Assembly (NCBI GenBank): GCA_964346815.1
Contig: CAYFWF010000003.1
Span: 310,001-374,000, forward strand
DNA length: 64,000 nt
From: CAYFWF01 sp964346815
Lineage (GTDB): Bacteria > Acidobacteriota > Aminicenantia > Aminicenantales > Aminicenantaceae
Reading direction: 5' to 3'
Position numbers and translations under genes: made by a program. Shown piece after piece: positions 24,144-34,120 of this stretch. Below the pieces are notes generated by a model. That model ran no database searches. It had not been told where the DNA came from and saw nothing but the letters and a program-made list of their open reading frames with translations. The first letter of the stretch is position 1; each line of letters begins with the position of its first letter.

Positions 24144-26213
24144 GTGAAGAGAAAATTATTCTTTTCTATTCTTATCATAATAACAGCCGTGGCCCTGTAT
24201 GGAGATAAAAAACAAAAGCCTGAGGATCTCCCGTCTGTATACAAAAAGTGGTTGGAAGAAGAAGTCGTGTATATCATCACACCCAAAGAAAAAGAAGTTT
24301 TTTTACAGCTTCAAACAGACAGGGAGAGAGATCTGTTTATGGAAGCATTCTGGAATCAACGGGATGCACTCTTCAACAGGCCAAAAGGCGAATCCAGGAA
24401 AGAGCACTACCGCCGCTTGAATTATGTCAATCATTTCTTCGGCCGAGGAACGCCAAAGCCTGGATGGAAAACAGATCGGGGACGCACCTACATCGTATTG
24501 GGAGAACCAAATGATGTCCAAAAATTTGAAGGCAAATCCCAAACCTACCCCACTGAAGTCTGGTTTTACCAGGGCAAGACCGATCTGGGACTTCCTCCGG
24601 GTTTCAATCTCGTCTTTTATCAGGAAAGTTTTACTGGAGAATACAGGCTTTACAGTCCGGCCAGAGATGGGCCTCAGGCACTGCTGACCAGCTATTACGG
24701 AGATCCTATGGATTATCTGGAAGCTTACAGGCAGCTCCGGGAATTTGAGCCTGATTTGGCCGAAGTCTCGCTTTCTCTCATTCCCGGAGAAGGAAGTGTT
24801 TATACTGGTACTGGCCGTCCATCCCTATCATCGGATCTTTTGATCCAGAGAGTCGAGACTGTTCCTGTGAGACAGATAAAAGACAGATATGCCCAAAAGT
24901 TTCTCGAATATAAAGATATCGTCGAAGTAGAGTATTCGACCAATTACATCGAATGTGATTCATCGGTCAAGGTGGTCAAAGACCCCTCGGGCATATACTT
25001 TGTGCACTATGCCATCGAACCGGAAAGGCTATCCGTTGATTTCTATGAAAATAAATACTTCACGACTTTGATCGTAAACGGAACTGTCTCCAATTTGGAC
25101 GATAAGCTCATCTACCAGTTCGAAAAGAACTTTTCTCTCGATTTTGATGAAGAAAGACTCAAGAGCATAAGCAGCAAGCCTTTGAGTCTTCGCGACATGT
25201 TTCCTCTTATCCCTGGAAATTACAAGCTTTCCATTCTGGTTAAAAATGAAGCATCGAAAGAATTCACTTCTCTGGAGAGAACCCTTCTCATTCCTGGAGA
25301 AGAAGATGGATTGCAGATGACTTCTCTTATCCTGGGCTATAATGTGAAGAAAAACGAGGAACAGCAAACCGGCCTCAGGCCTTTCCAAATTGGAGACAAT
25401 CAGATTTATGTTCTTGCCAACAGGATCTTCGTGAGACAGGACACTTTGGCAGCCGCTTTTCAGATCCACGGATTGAATCCGTCTTTAAGAATTAATGGAG
25501 AGATAAAATTCGTTTTTTTCAAAGGCCAGGAAGAATTCCGTTCCATTGCAAAGAAAATCTCAGAGTACCCTGACCTGCCCAATATTCTGGAACAATTTTC
25601 CCTCAGCGATTTTACTCCGGCCAACTACAGGATTCAAGTTTCGTTATTTATGGATGACAGAGAAGTCCTCTCTGAGAGTGAATATTTCGATGTCACCTAT
25701 GCAGAAGCCGTGGTGCGCCCTTGGATTTATTCGAAGGTATTAGCCGAAGTGGACGATCCTGTTTATTCATTCATCATAGGCACCCAGCTCTACAACAGCG
25801 GCAAAATTGCCGAAGCCCGGGATCGTCTCGAGAAAGCATTCCAGAAAAATCCGAATTCCATCGATTTTGCTTTAAATTTGGCACGCGTTTATCTGGCTTT
25901 GGCTGACTATAAAAGAATCGAACCAATCCTGCTTCCCTTTTTAAACCAGTCCGAACCACCCCGGTATGAATCGTTTTTTATAATGGGCAAAGCTTACCAG
26001 GCTTTAGGCGAGTTCGATAAGTCCATAGACATTTTTAACAAGGCCATTTCCCATTATGGATTGAACATCAACCTGTTGAATTCCATCGGTGAATGTTATT
26101 TCCAAGTAGGTAACACAGAGGAAGCCCTGGCAGCCTGGGAAAAATCCCTGGAAATCAACCCGGAACAGCCCGAGATCCAAAGGAATGTCAAGTTGCTGAA
26201 GGAGAAAAAATGA
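24144..26213 (+). CDS. GWxTD-domain protein with C-terminal TPR
   Basis: A 689-residue exported protein. A signal peptide (LFFSILIIITAVALYGD) ends near residue 22. The GWxTD domain covers about residues 35-190 and carries the name motif in KPGWKTDRGRTYIV. A central beta-rich region follows. The C-terminal 130 residues are tetratricopeptide repeats (AEARDRLEKAFQKNPNSIDF; FNKAISHYGLNINLLNSIGE; ALAAWEKSLEINPEQPE). The GWxTD family has no established biochemical function. It starts with GTG and its stop overlaps the next start by 4 bp, making it the first gene of a five-gene unit. Confidence 0.85.
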   Translation: MKRKLFFSILIIITAVALYGDKKQKPEDLPSVYKKWLEEEVVYIITPKEKEVFLQLQTDRERDLFMEAFWNQRDALFNRPKGESRKEHYRRLNYVNHFFGRGTPKPGWKTDRGRTYIVLGEPNDVQKFEGKSQTYPTEVWFYQGKTDLGLPPGFNLVFYQESFTGEYRLYSPARDGPQALLTSYYGDPMDYLEAYRQLREFEPDLAEVSLSLIPGEGSVYTGTGRPSLSSDLLIQRVETVPVRQIKDRYAQKFLEYKDIVEVEYSTNYIECDSSVKVVKDPSGIYFVHYAIEPERLSVDFYENKYFTTLIVNGTVSNLDDKLIYQFEKNFSLDFDEERLKSISSKPLSLRDMFPLIPGNYKLSILVKNEASKEFTSLERTLLIPGEEDGLQMTSLILGYNVKKNEEQQTGLRPFQIGDNQIYVLANRIFVRQDTLAAAFQIHGLNPSLRINGEIKFVFFKGQEEFRSIAKKISEYPDLPNILEQFSLSDFTPANYRIQVSLFMDDREVLSESEYFDVTYAEAVVRPWIYSKVLAEVDDPVYSFIIGTQLYNSGKIAEARDRLEKAFQKNPNSIDFALNLARVYLALADYKRIEPILLPFLNQSEPPRYESFFIMGKAYQALGEFDKSIDIFNKAISHYGLNINLLNSIGECYFQVGNTEEALAAWEKSLEINPEQPEIQRNVKLLKEKK

Positions 26214-27223
26214 TTATTTCATCGATTTTAAAGAATAGATCCATCATGTCGAATATTTGCCTGGCTCTATTTATCTTTCTTTTCGCAGTCTCCTTTCTAA
26301 TCTTCTTTTCGTCTTCCTGCCGGCTTTACCGGCTGGAGAGGAACCTGGATCCTGAGAATGCTGAATTTCTTTCCAAAGTCAGGTATATTATCACCAGGAA
26401 AGAGAGAAAAATTTTTCTCGAACTCCCTGATTCTGAAAAGGAGGCATTCAGAGAAGAATTCTGGGAGATCCGTGATCCTGATCCTGAGACCGAGGAGAAC
26501 GAATTCAAGATGGAATATTTCGACCGGATCGAAACAGCAGATGAAATGTTTGTGAGTGAGGGGAGACCGGGATGGCTCACTGACAGGGGAAGGATTTACA
26601 TCCTTTTTGGACCTCCCTTCGAAAGGATTACGTATCCTATGGGAAGCAATCCCGAGAGCCGCTGTTCGGAAATCTGGTACTATGGAAGTTTTCCGGTTGT
26701 ATTTGTCGATTCGACATGTACAGGGCAATATAAGCTGGTCACATACGACCTGACAGGACTCAGGGATTTGAACCTGATGTACATGCATGAGTTCAGCCGG
26801 GCACAGGATCAAGCCCAGCAGACCATCGTAGGCGATAAAGAAGACTTTTTCGACTTCGACTGGAAGGTAAAAAAACATGTTATCGACGAGAACAAGGCAG
26901 AAGGTATTATCGAGATAGAGATTCCCTATGAAGTCATATGGTTCGACGCCGAGGGAGATATACTGAAAACGGTTCTGGATGTTCGCCTGGAATTAATGGA
27001 TTATGAAGGGAAGCTCATCTGGGAATATGAAGAGGCTTATGAAGTTGCGGTCAAGGATGAAGAACTCAGAGAAAAGAAAGGCAAAAAGTATGCAATCGAA
27101 ATTCCCTTTATCCTGGGCAAAAGATTGGACAGACTTCGTCAGGGAAAAAACCTCCTCCATGCAACCGTTACAAACAGGACAGGGAAGGAGAAAGCAGAAA
27201 AAGTGATGGAATTCAAGCTGTAG
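26210..27223 (+). CDS. GWxTD-domain lipoprotein
   Basis: A 337-residue lipoprotein. The N-terminal hydrophobic stretch ends in FFSSSC, a lipobox-like site near residue 37; an in-frame ATG at residue 13 would give a signal peptide of more usual length. The GWxTD domain follows with RPGWLTDRGRIYILFGPP near residue 117. The C-terminal part is a beta-rich domain shared with the next gene. Its start overlaps the previous stop by 4 bp, so translation is probably coupled. Function unknown. Confidence 0.85.
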   Translation: MIISSILKNRSIMSNICLALFIFLFAVSFLIFFSSSCRLYRLERNLDPENAEFLSKVRYIITRKERKIFLELPDSEKEAFREEFWEIRDPDPETEENEFKMEYFDRIETADEMFVSEGRPGWLTDRGRIYILFGPPFERITYPMGSNPESRCSEIWYYGSFPVVFVDSTCTGQYKLVTYDLTGLRDLNLMYMHEFSRAQDQAQQTIVGDKEDFFDFDWKVKKHVIDENKAEGIIEIEIPYEVIWFDAEGDILKTVLDVRLELMDYEGKLIWEYEEAYEVAVKDEELREKKGKKYAIEIPFILGKRLDRLRQGKNLLHATVTNRTGKEKAEKVMEFKL

Positions 27224-27285
27224 TGCGTATCTCCTTATTGGCAAATAGGTGAACATCAATTATAATAATCTTTAAGAGGAACTCA

Positions 27286-28344
27286 ATGAAAAAATTCTTG
27301 CCATATGTATTGGTTGTGGTATCTATTCTCTCTTTTTTATCCAGCTCATGCACCACCAAGCGACTAGAGAGCAGACTCGACCCTGTGAGCGAGGAATTCT
27401 ACAACAAAGTCAGGTACATCATAACAAGTGAAGAGTCCAAGATTTTTCTGGAGCTTCCTCCCTCAGCAAGAGCGGAATTTATCGAAGAGTTCTGGAAAAG
27501 AAGAGATCCCACTCCGGAGACTGAGGAGAATGAAAACAAGGAAGCCTATTTCGAAAGGATCGAGGAAGCAAACAGGCTTTTCAGAGGAGGCGGACGTCCG
27601 GGCTGGCTCCAGGAAAGGGGCCGTATCTACATACTCTTCGGTCCTCCCAATGAGCGCCAGACAAATCCGATGGGAGGATGGAATATCGACCCATATGAGG
27701 ATGCCAGGCAGCAGACCAGCGGCCGCCAGGTAGCCGCCGGCGAAAAACCTTCTGAGACCTGGATCTATTACAATTTGTTTTCTTCCCTGCAGAGGCCTCA
27801 AGTGGTCAGACTCATATTTGTCGACACTTACGGAACGGGCGATTATCAATTGATCAGCAATCTGAACGAACTGCTTCCCGGAACCATGGGAATCGAGACT
27901 CAATTTGCGCCCAATCTTGCCTATGAGCATGAGTTATCCAAGGAAGAAGCGCTCCGATCCAAAATCCATCTTCAGAAGCTGTTTTTTGATTTTTCCTGGG
28001 AGTTCATAAAAACGAAAAACAGGGAGATCGGCAGCAATCTTTTGATTCAAATCGAGTTGCCTTACGACAAGATCATCTACGTGGAAGAAAATGAGATACT
28101 CAAAGCTGTCATTGAATTGGACGTTCAGATTAAGGACAAAAATAATGAGACCGTCTGGCAGTTTGAAGAAGAGTACGATTTGGATTTTCGAGAAGACTTC
28201 TTGATTGAGAACAGAGAAGGATCCTTGGCTGTGGAGATTCCGGTCGAGAAGTGGCTTAAAAAAGGGAATTATTCCGTGCATCTTCGCTTGAAAAATCTGA
28301 GCGGAGACCAGGAAATCAAAAAACTTCTTCCCTTAAAAATATAG
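27286..28344 (+). CDS. GWxTD-domain lipoprotein, motif variant
   Basis: A 352-residue lipoprotein closely related to its neighbour. The lipobox region is FLSSSC near residue 22. The family motif reads RPGWLQERGRIYILFGPP, so the Thr-Asp of GWxTD is replaced by Gln-Glu while the flanking residues are kept. The opening LESRLDPVSEEFYNKVRYII parallels LERNLDPENAEFLSKVRYII of the previous protein, which indicates tandem duplication. AGAGGAA precedes the ATG. Function unknown. Confidence 0.85.
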   Translation: MKKFLPYVLVVVSILSFLSSSCTTKRLESRLDPVSEEFYNKVRYIITSEESKIFLELPPSARAEFIEEFWKRRDPTPETEENENKEAYFERIEEANRLFRGGGRPGWLQERGRIYILFGPPNERQTNPMGGWNIDPYEDARQQTSGRQVAAGEKPSETWIYYNLFSSLQRPQVVRLIFVDTYGTGDYQLISNLNELLPGTMGIETQFAPNLAYEHELSKEEALRSKIHLQKLFFDFSWEFIKTKNREIGSNLLIQIELPYDKIIYVEENEILKAVIELDVQIKDKNNETVWQFEEEYDLDFREDFLIENREGSLAVEIPVEKWLKKGNYSVHLRLKNLSGDQEIKKLLPLKI

Positions 28345-28398
28345 ATTTTCGGCATAAAAAATTTTATCAGTTATCGACGAAAGGAGTTCTTCAGGAAA

Positions 28399-29436
28399 AT
28401 GATGAGATTATTCAAAATGTTTAGTGTCGTTTTTATATCGATTATACTTTTCTTTCCTTTGACCATCCGAGGTCAGCAAGCCGAAGAAGAAGTTGCTAAA
28501 ATCCCCAAGGAAGTGGAAAAAGTGATGGAAGCAAATTTACCTGCCCGTGAACCAAAATTGGATATACCTCTCTCTTATGTGAAAACCCTGTATTTCCCTT
28601 ATCAGAGCGATTATTATGCGGTTTTTTTCATAAAGACCAAGAATAAAGACCTGGGATATGCGGCTCCTTTTTTTGAAGGAAAAAAGAAGGAAACCCAACA
28701 ACAGGAAAAGCAGGAAGCGCAAATTCAAGAGGAAGAACGCATTTTTTCCTGCAATGCTGATTTTTTCTTCAGGATCTACTCTTTAACGGAGAACGGCCAA
28801 CTCAAGGACATACACAAGGAAATTTACCTGCCCTACGCTGATCAGGTGAGTTCAAAAGACTACCATCCTGATGAAGAAAATGTCTATTCGTTCGGGACCA
28901 TATTTCCTCCAGGTCGTTATCTTCTGAGTGCAGCTGCGGCCAGCCTGGATTTAACCAGAATCGGAGTGATCTATCGGGAATTTTATCTACCCGTTCCATC
29001 TGATTTCGAGAAAAATTTGAACCTCACTCCATTATTTTTTGTCAAAAGCTTGAAGAGGATGCCAGCACCTGATTCTGCGATCACTCTGTACAAAAACCTG
29101 TTCCATTATGCCACCTTAGAGATCGAGCCGTATTTCAGTCATGAGTTCAGCCTTCAAGAAAAATTGGATATTCTATATTTTATTCTCGGTCTCGATCCAG
29201 GTCCAGATGGAAAATTCAAGTTTGAAGTCAGTTATACCTACAAGAAAGGTGACGAAGAAGTGGTGAAATTTGAGCCGAGGGTAGAGAATGTCCCAGCTCC
29301 TATCGTGAGTGTGCCATTGGGCCTTTCTTTCGAAGAAAAAAAGCTGGAACCCGGAGAGTACATCCTTGAAATATCCATAAAAGATCAAAATAGTAAAAAG
29401 GAAGGTCTGGAAACCATCGGTTTTATGGTGAAATAG
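28399..29436 (+). CDS. exported protein of unknown function in the GWxTD operon
   Basis: A 345-residue exported protein with a signal peptide of about 24 residues (VFISIILFFPLTIRGQ). The rest is predicted beta-rich and acidic, with a short Gln/Glu/Lys-rich linker near residue 95 (KKETQQQEKQEAQIQEE). No family was recognised. Two blocks look like beta-sandwich repeats, around residues 130-200 and 250-345. It lies 54 bp after the third GWxTD gene and 9 bp before the TPR gene, so it probably works with them in the envelope. Confidence 0.7.
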   Translation: MMRLFKMFSVVFISIILFFPLTIRGQQAEEEVAKIPKEVEKVMEANLPAREPKLDIPLSYVKTLYFPYQSDYYAVFFIKTKNKDLGYAAPFFEGKKKETQQQEKQEAQIQEEERIFSCNADFFFRIYSLTENGQLKDIHKEIYLPYADQVSSKDYHPDEENVYSFGTIFPPGRYLLSAAAASLDLTRIGVIYREFYLPVPSDFEKNLNLTPLFFVKSLKRMPAPDSAITLYKNLFHYATLEIEPYFSHEFSLQEKLDILYFILGLDPGPDGKFKFEVSYTYKKGDEEVVKFEPRVENVPAPIVSVPLGLSFEEKKLEPGEYILEISIKDQNSKKEGLETIGFMVK

Positions 29437-29445
29437 GAGGGTGTG

Positions 29446-30438
29446 ATGACTTCTATCTTGAGGAGAAGATGTTTGAATCTGGGCCTCCTGCTGCTGTTTG
29501 TTTTATCACTTTCCATAACCTTGGTTTTGGCTCAGGAACAAACAGGAAAGGGGAGAATCAGCGGAACTGTTGTGGATGAGAAAGGGCAGCCTGTGGAGGG
29601 AGCCACAATCATTGTCGAAAGCATGAAAACCGAGACAAAATTTCAAGGCACCTCTGATGAATCGGGACATTTTGCCGTAGCAGGCATGGGAACAGGCCTT
29701 TGGAGAATTACAGCGTCCAAAAAGGGATATACCAGCTCTTCCGTCAATATGAATGTCCGCCAGCTCACGAGAAATCCTCCTATCACTTTTACCCTGAAAA
29801 AAATGACCGGCTTTGCCGCCTTGATGGAAGACGAGGAGTCATTCCAGTTGTTCGATAAAGGGAATCTTCTGATGGAGGAAGAAAAGTATGATCAGGCACT
29901 CGAGGTATTCGAGGAATTCGAGACAAAATACCCCCAGATTTATCAGGTTCATCTCAACATCGGAAACTGCTACCTCAATAAGGGCGAACTGGATAAGGCA
30001 GAGGAAGAGTTTCAACTTGTCCTGGATAAAACCCTGGAGATGCACGGCGACTATAAGTCAGATCCTGCCACTTCCCTGCGTGCTTTTACAGGACTCGGAG
30101 AGCTTTACCTCCAGAAGGAAGATTTTGAAAAAGGACAGGAATATTTCGCCAAGGCTCTGGAAATTTCTCCAGAAGATGAAGTGGCGGCCTATAATGTGGG
30201 CCAGATTTTTTTTTCCAACCAAAGGCCCGATGAGGCGATCAAATACTACAAGCTGGCCATCCAGATCAAAGAGGACTGGTCAAAGCCTTATTTAAGGCTT
30301 GGGTATGCGTATTTGAATAAAGGCGATTACGATGCGGCTTTGGAATATTTGAACAAGTTTGTGGAGATGGATCCAGAAAATCCCGAAGTCCCCAAGACAA
30401 GGAACATGATCGCTGCGATAGAGAAGATTAAAAAATAA
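29446..30438 (+). CDS. carboxypeptidase-regulatory-like domain and TPR protein
   Basis: A 330-residue exported protein. After the signal peptide (LLLLFVLSLSITLVLAQ) comes a carboxypeptidase-regulatory-like beta-sandwich (GRISGTVVDEKGQPVEGATI) to about residue 115. About five tetratricopeptide repeats follow to the end (for example YLNKGDYDAALEYLNKFVEM). It should scaffold protein contacts in the periplasm. AGGAGG favours the ATG at 29446 over the GTG at 29443. It is the last gene of the GWxTD unit and is followed by a strong terminator. Confidence 0.85.
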   Translation: MTSILRRRCLNLGLLLLFVLSLSITLVLAQEQTGKGRISGTVVDEKGQPVEGATIIVESMKTETKFQGTSDESGHFAVAGMGTGLWRITASKKGYTSSSVNMNVRQLTRNPPITFTLKKMTGFAALMEDEESFQLFDKGNLLMEEEKYDQALEVFEEFETKYPQIYQVHLNIGNCYLNKGELDKAEEEFQLVLDKTLEMHGDYKSDPATSLRAFTGLGELYLQKEDFEKGQEYFAKALEISPEDEVAAYNVGQIFFSNQRPDEAIKYYKLAIQIKEDWSKPYLRLGYAYLNKGDYDAALEYLNKFVEMDPENPEVPKTRNMIAAIEKIKK

Positions 30439-30464
30439 TTCGGTAAAAAAGGGATAAAATGAAA

Positions 30465-30499
30465 AAAAGCCCCTCCCGCAATTTGCGGGAGGGGCTTTT
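30465..30499. terminator. bidirectional rho-independent terminator
   Basis: A perfect 16-bp stem (AAAAGCCCCTCCCGCA with its complement) closes on a three-base ATT loop. The A-run on one side and T-run on the other let it work on both strands. It lies between the convergent TPR gene and the TonB-dependent receptor gene. Confidence 0.95.
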
Positions 30500-30545
30500 G
30501 TATATCTGCTCCAGCTTTGTACTTCTGCTCGAGTTTGAATCTTTC

Positions 30546-33500
30546 TTAGAAGGAGAACCTGGCGCTTAACTTGATGGTCCGGATACCTGATACAGAACTG
30601 ATGACTTTGTAGCTGCTTTCAAGGTATTTGGTACCACTCTGGTCGAAGCCTTGAGCGTCGGGATACCAGCGGTAAACATCATCCCTGTCGACATTGACAT
30701 CTGACCAGCCCAACACGTTCATGGCATCGACATAGAATCCCAGTGTTCCGAATTCTCCAAGCATGAATTCTTTTTCGAGCCTTAAATCAAGGGTATTCCA
30801 GTCTCTGTTCTGTCTTTCATCTCGTGGCTCGATGTAGACACCGTAGCCAGTCCTGTATGCATCGTTTGCACTGCACCAGTCAGAGTCAGGATAGATGGTG
30901 GCATATCTGCCCCAGGGAGAACCGGTCATGAACTGGTAGTAGGCACTGAGGAAAAAGCGGTAGGGGAGCTGAGCCGTACCCATCAGCTTGATCTGGAGAG
31001 GCCTGTCTATACCCTGTCTGCCAAAGCGGTTGACGAAGTAGTTGGGAGAATCGCCGGCACCTGACCAGCCCCAGCTCTCGCCGTACCATCCGCCTACGTT
31101 GCCGTAAGCCTTGCTGTAGACCACAGAACCATTGAGCTGCCAGCCGTCCGCCATACGTTTGTTGAAGATGAGCTCAAAGGCCCAGTATTTTCTCTCCAAC
31201 TCCTTGATGTTAGTGAGTCGATAGAATGTCTGCGGGGAATCGTTGGTGAGGACATAAAAGGTCACATCCCGGTCGGGATAATCATCGGTTCCTGGAATTG
31301 TGGTTTGATAGGGAATCCAGTATTTCTTAGCTCCGGCCTGGTCCATGTGATACCACCATTCATCAGTATCAGGCGCATACCTGCCATCTTCCATAATGTT
31401 GTCTTTCCATTTGTAGATGTAGTTCACCCCAACTGAAAAATTCCTAAAAACTTCCTGCCACACTCCGAAAGTCAGCTCATTGTTGATGGGAGATTTTGTG
31501 TCGGGATCCAGACGCTTTTTAGCGAAATTGAAATCCATACCTCTGTAATCATAGCGAGGCAGATAAAAATGGTCATCCACAGTTATCGCCTCCCATGGCT
31601 CGGCGGTTTCTCCCAGGAAGGGTGGTGCCGAATCTTCATAGTAAGCTCCGAAGGAACGGGGATAGAAAGGATGAAGAGTGGAAAAGTACTGGAGCATCAG
31701 GTATTCGGTGTAACGGGAGAAAGATGCTTTAACGGCTGTCTTTCCATCGCCAAATACGTCATAGGTCAAACCGAATCTTGGAGAAAAGGAATTCCACACG
31801 ATGATGTCTTTCCATTCAGGTGAGGTATCCTCCGCATAAGGGTTGAGACCTTCAGGGAAATTGTCAGGATACCTTGAAGCGACATCGGGCTTGATCAGGT
31901 TTTCACCGATCCAATAGGCAAGATCACTCGCCGACTGAGCTTTGGTCACTTCTGGCTTCCAGCCGGTGGACCGGTCATATCTGATTCCCAAGTTTATGGT
32001 GAGTCTTTCACCGAAGGTTGCCGAATCCTGGATATAGGCACCGATTCTGTTGCCCTTGTCTTTGATATGGGTAGAGCCTGATTCCGGTCCGCAGATGTAG
32101 GTAAAAAAGTATCCGTCGTTCAGCACTCCGTCGCCGCCCCTGTCATAGCTGTAGTAGTAGCCGCCAGGATTGCGCTGATCAAAATAGTAGCCCGATGGAT
32201 TTGGTCGCCACCAGTCCCAGTCGCCATAGGCATCTTCGAACTCTACGCCTCCCTTGAATTCGTGGTTGCCTCCCAGGAAGTTGTCCTGGAACCGGGTGAA
32301 ATAGGCTCCCACCTGGAATCTCTTCCTCAGATAGGTTTCGTTGAACCGGGCATTGGTAAGTGAGCCATAAAGGTCTCCCTGCTCATATAAGCGGGGCAGG
32401 TCCTGAACAGTCTCCTGCATAGGGAGAGGGAACCAGCGATGGACATAGCTTCCTCTGATATCGAAGAAGGTGTTCTGGTCGAGAACATAACTCAGGACTC
32501 CGGTGCCGGTGTAGTCTTTTTCATGGTCCCAGATTCTGGTTGCCTGGAAAATGGTCCTCGAGCCGGGCTGTTCGTACATAGGGCGGTAGCGGTCCACATA
32601 ATTGAACATGCCCATCAGCTTGAGGTTGGTGGTGAGCTGTCCTGTGAGCTTGATGAATCCCAACATCTCTTTGTGATTCCAGTCATAGCTCTCATGGCTT
32701 ACACCACGAATATCTGTAAACGGGATGAAGTTGGTCAACTGGTCTGTTTGGATATAGCGGGCATTGGAGAAAAACCAGAGCTTATCCGTAATAATCGGAC
32801 CTCCTAACGTTGCCGAGCCATCGAAATTCAACTTGTCAACAGTTGGTTTTGATACCTCGAAGGCCGAGATTTCCTCTTCCCTCCAAAGGTGCTGATTCAT
32901 CCCTTCACTGGTGTAATAAACCACCGCTCCTCCTGAGAACTGGTTTCCTCCAGAACGGGTCACCACATTGATGTAAGCCCCATCCGTATATCCCACTGAA
33001 GCGGGATGACCGGCTGTGACCAGCTCCACTTCGTCCATCACATCGAAATTGATGTTGGTCAGAGGATACATGACCACTGGATCGTTCATGTTGACACCGT
33101 CGAAGGCATAGGTGTTGCTCCGGACAGTGCCACCATGGATAGAGGATGTTCTCCTGTATGTGACATTTTCTGAAATGGCTCCTGGAGCAGCATTCACGAT
33201 GTCGTACAAATCTCTTGCCATGGGGATGTTCTTCAATAGGTCCTTATCCATGACTACAGAGATTTTGGACTGCTCCACGTCCACCACAGGTGAAGCCGCA
33301 GTCACCGTGATTTGCTCTTCCAGAGCTGTGACCTCCATGATGATATCGATGGTGACCGCCATTCCGACCCGGACAATCACTTCCTCTCTTACGAAAGTCT
33401 TGAAACCAGGAAGTTCAGCCGTGATTGTATAACGGCCGACCGGAAGGGCAGGAAATCTGAATACACCTGTCTCCGTCGTCACATAAGTTAAATCCCCCAT

Positions 33501-33665
33501 CATTGAAGGAGATGTGGCTGTAACTGTGACACCAGGTAGAGGGTTGCCTTCCTCGTCCGTAATCACTCCTCTGATTGATCCAGTGGTCTGCTTGGCAAAT
33601 GATGTGGCGGTAAGGCCGACTGAAAGGAAGAGAATGAGTAAAATTTTAATTGAAATTTTACGCAA
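30546..33665 (-). CDS. TonB-dependent receptor with carboxypeptidase-regulatory domain
   Basis: A 1039-residue outer-membrane protein of the Oar-like group common in Acidobacteriota. The signal peptide ends near residue 25. A regulatory-like beta-sandwich follows (GSIRGVITDEEGNPLPGVTV), then a TonB-box-like EEQITVTA near residue 117. The plug domain has IPMARDLYDIVNAAPGAIS and YAFDGVNMNDP. The rest is a large beta-barrel ending in the terminal Phe (KLSARFSF) used for outer-membrane insertion. The substrate cannot be told; long sugar or peptide ligands are usual guesses. It starts with TTG at 33665, supported by AAGGAGG. Confidence 0.9.
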   Translation of the reverse strand: MRKISIKILLILFLSVGLTATSFAKQTTGSIRGVITDEEGNPLPGVTVTATSPSMMGDLTYVTTETGVFRFPALPVGRYTITAELPGFKTFVREEVIVRVGMAVTIDIIMEVTALEEQITVTAASPVVDVEQSKISVVMDKDLLKNIPMARDLYDIVNAAPGAISENVTYRRTSSIHGGTVRSNTYAFDGVNMNDPVVMYPLTNINFDVMDEVELVTAGHPASVGYTDGAYINVVTRSGGNQFSGGAVVYYTSEGMNQHLWREEEISAFEVSKPTVDKLNFDGSATLGGPIITDKLWFFSNARYIQTDQLTNFIPFTDIRGVSHESYDWNHKEMLGFIKLTGQLTTNLKLMGMFNYVDRYRPMYEQPGSRTIFQATRIWDHEKDYTGTGVLSYVLDQNTFFDIRGSYVHRWFPLPMQETVQDLPRLYEQGDLYGSLTNARFNETYLRKRFQVGAYFTRFQDNFLGGNHEFKGGVEFEDAYGDWDWWRPNPSGYYFDQRNPGGYYYSYDRGGDGVLNDGYFFTYICGPESGSTHIKDKGNRIGAYIQDSATFGERLTINLGIRYDRSTGWKPEVTKAQSASDLAYWIGENLIKPDVASRYPDNFPEGLNPYAEDTSPEWKDIIVWNSFSPRFGLTYDVFGDGKTAVKASFSRYTEYLMLQYFSTLHPFYPRSFGAYYEDSAPPFLGETAEPWEAITVDDHFYLPRYDYRGMDFNFAKKRLDPDTKSPINNELTFGVWQEVFRNFSVGVNYIYKWKDNIMEDGRYAPDTDEWWYHMDQAGAKKYWIPYQTTIPGTDDYPDRDVTFYVLTNDSPQTFYRLTNIKELERKYWAFELIFNKRMADGWQLNGSVVYSKAYGNVGGWYGESWGWSGAGDSPNYFVNRFGRQGIDRPLQIKLMGTAQLPYRFFLSAYYQFMTGSPWGRYATIYPDSDWCSANDAYRTGYGVYIEPRDERQNRDWNTLDLRLEKEFMLGEFGTLGFYVDAMNVLGWSDVNVDRDDVYRWYPDAQGFDQSGTKYLESSYKVISSVSGIRTIKLSARFSF

Positions 33666-34120
33666 TTAAACCTCCTTAAAAATTATCTTTGTTTTACCCC
33701 CCCTGGTAAATCAAGGGAAGGCACCCTGCCTCTTTCCCTCTCATCTAAGCCAGGAATCGATAGAAAAGAGGCTCCCCTTAGATACTCGCTTATCCTGATT
33801 ATCACCCCCTTTATTGAAGGATTTTCGAGTGAATGACAATAAAGTGAACAACAGCCATTCAGAATCATTTACGATTCACCCCATATCTGAGGAATTAATT
33901 TTAAGCAATATTTGTGCCAATGCTCCAAAAACAATATGTTCTTTAAAATCAATAACTTATAGATATGTCTTTTTAATGGTCAGAAATAAAAATATTCAAA
34001 AAATTGAATTTGCTTCAATTTTTTGGATAGATTGATCATCCAGAAAGAGCAGTCCTAACTGATGAGACGCCTTGTTTTTGTCAGAATCACTTCAAGTTTA
34101 AAAAGGCACCTTGTCCTGAA
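33666..34120. other. AT-rich intergenic region
   Basis: This region lies upstream of the TonB-dependent receptor. It includes the receptor's ribosome binding site and a seven-G run on its coding strand. Past about 33840 it is AT-rich with no convincing gene. I did not find a clear sigma-70 or sigma-54 promoter for the receptor. Confidence 0.4.

Noticed and set aside
26297..26878. 193-codon minus-strand frame inside the second GWxTD gene
   Set aside because: Antisense shadow of a conserved coding region with no start signal or domain.
33814..34035. 73-codon plus-strand frame upstream of the TonB-dependent receptor
   Set aside because: AT-rich, no ribosome binding site, composition unlike the neighbouring genes and no recognisable domain.
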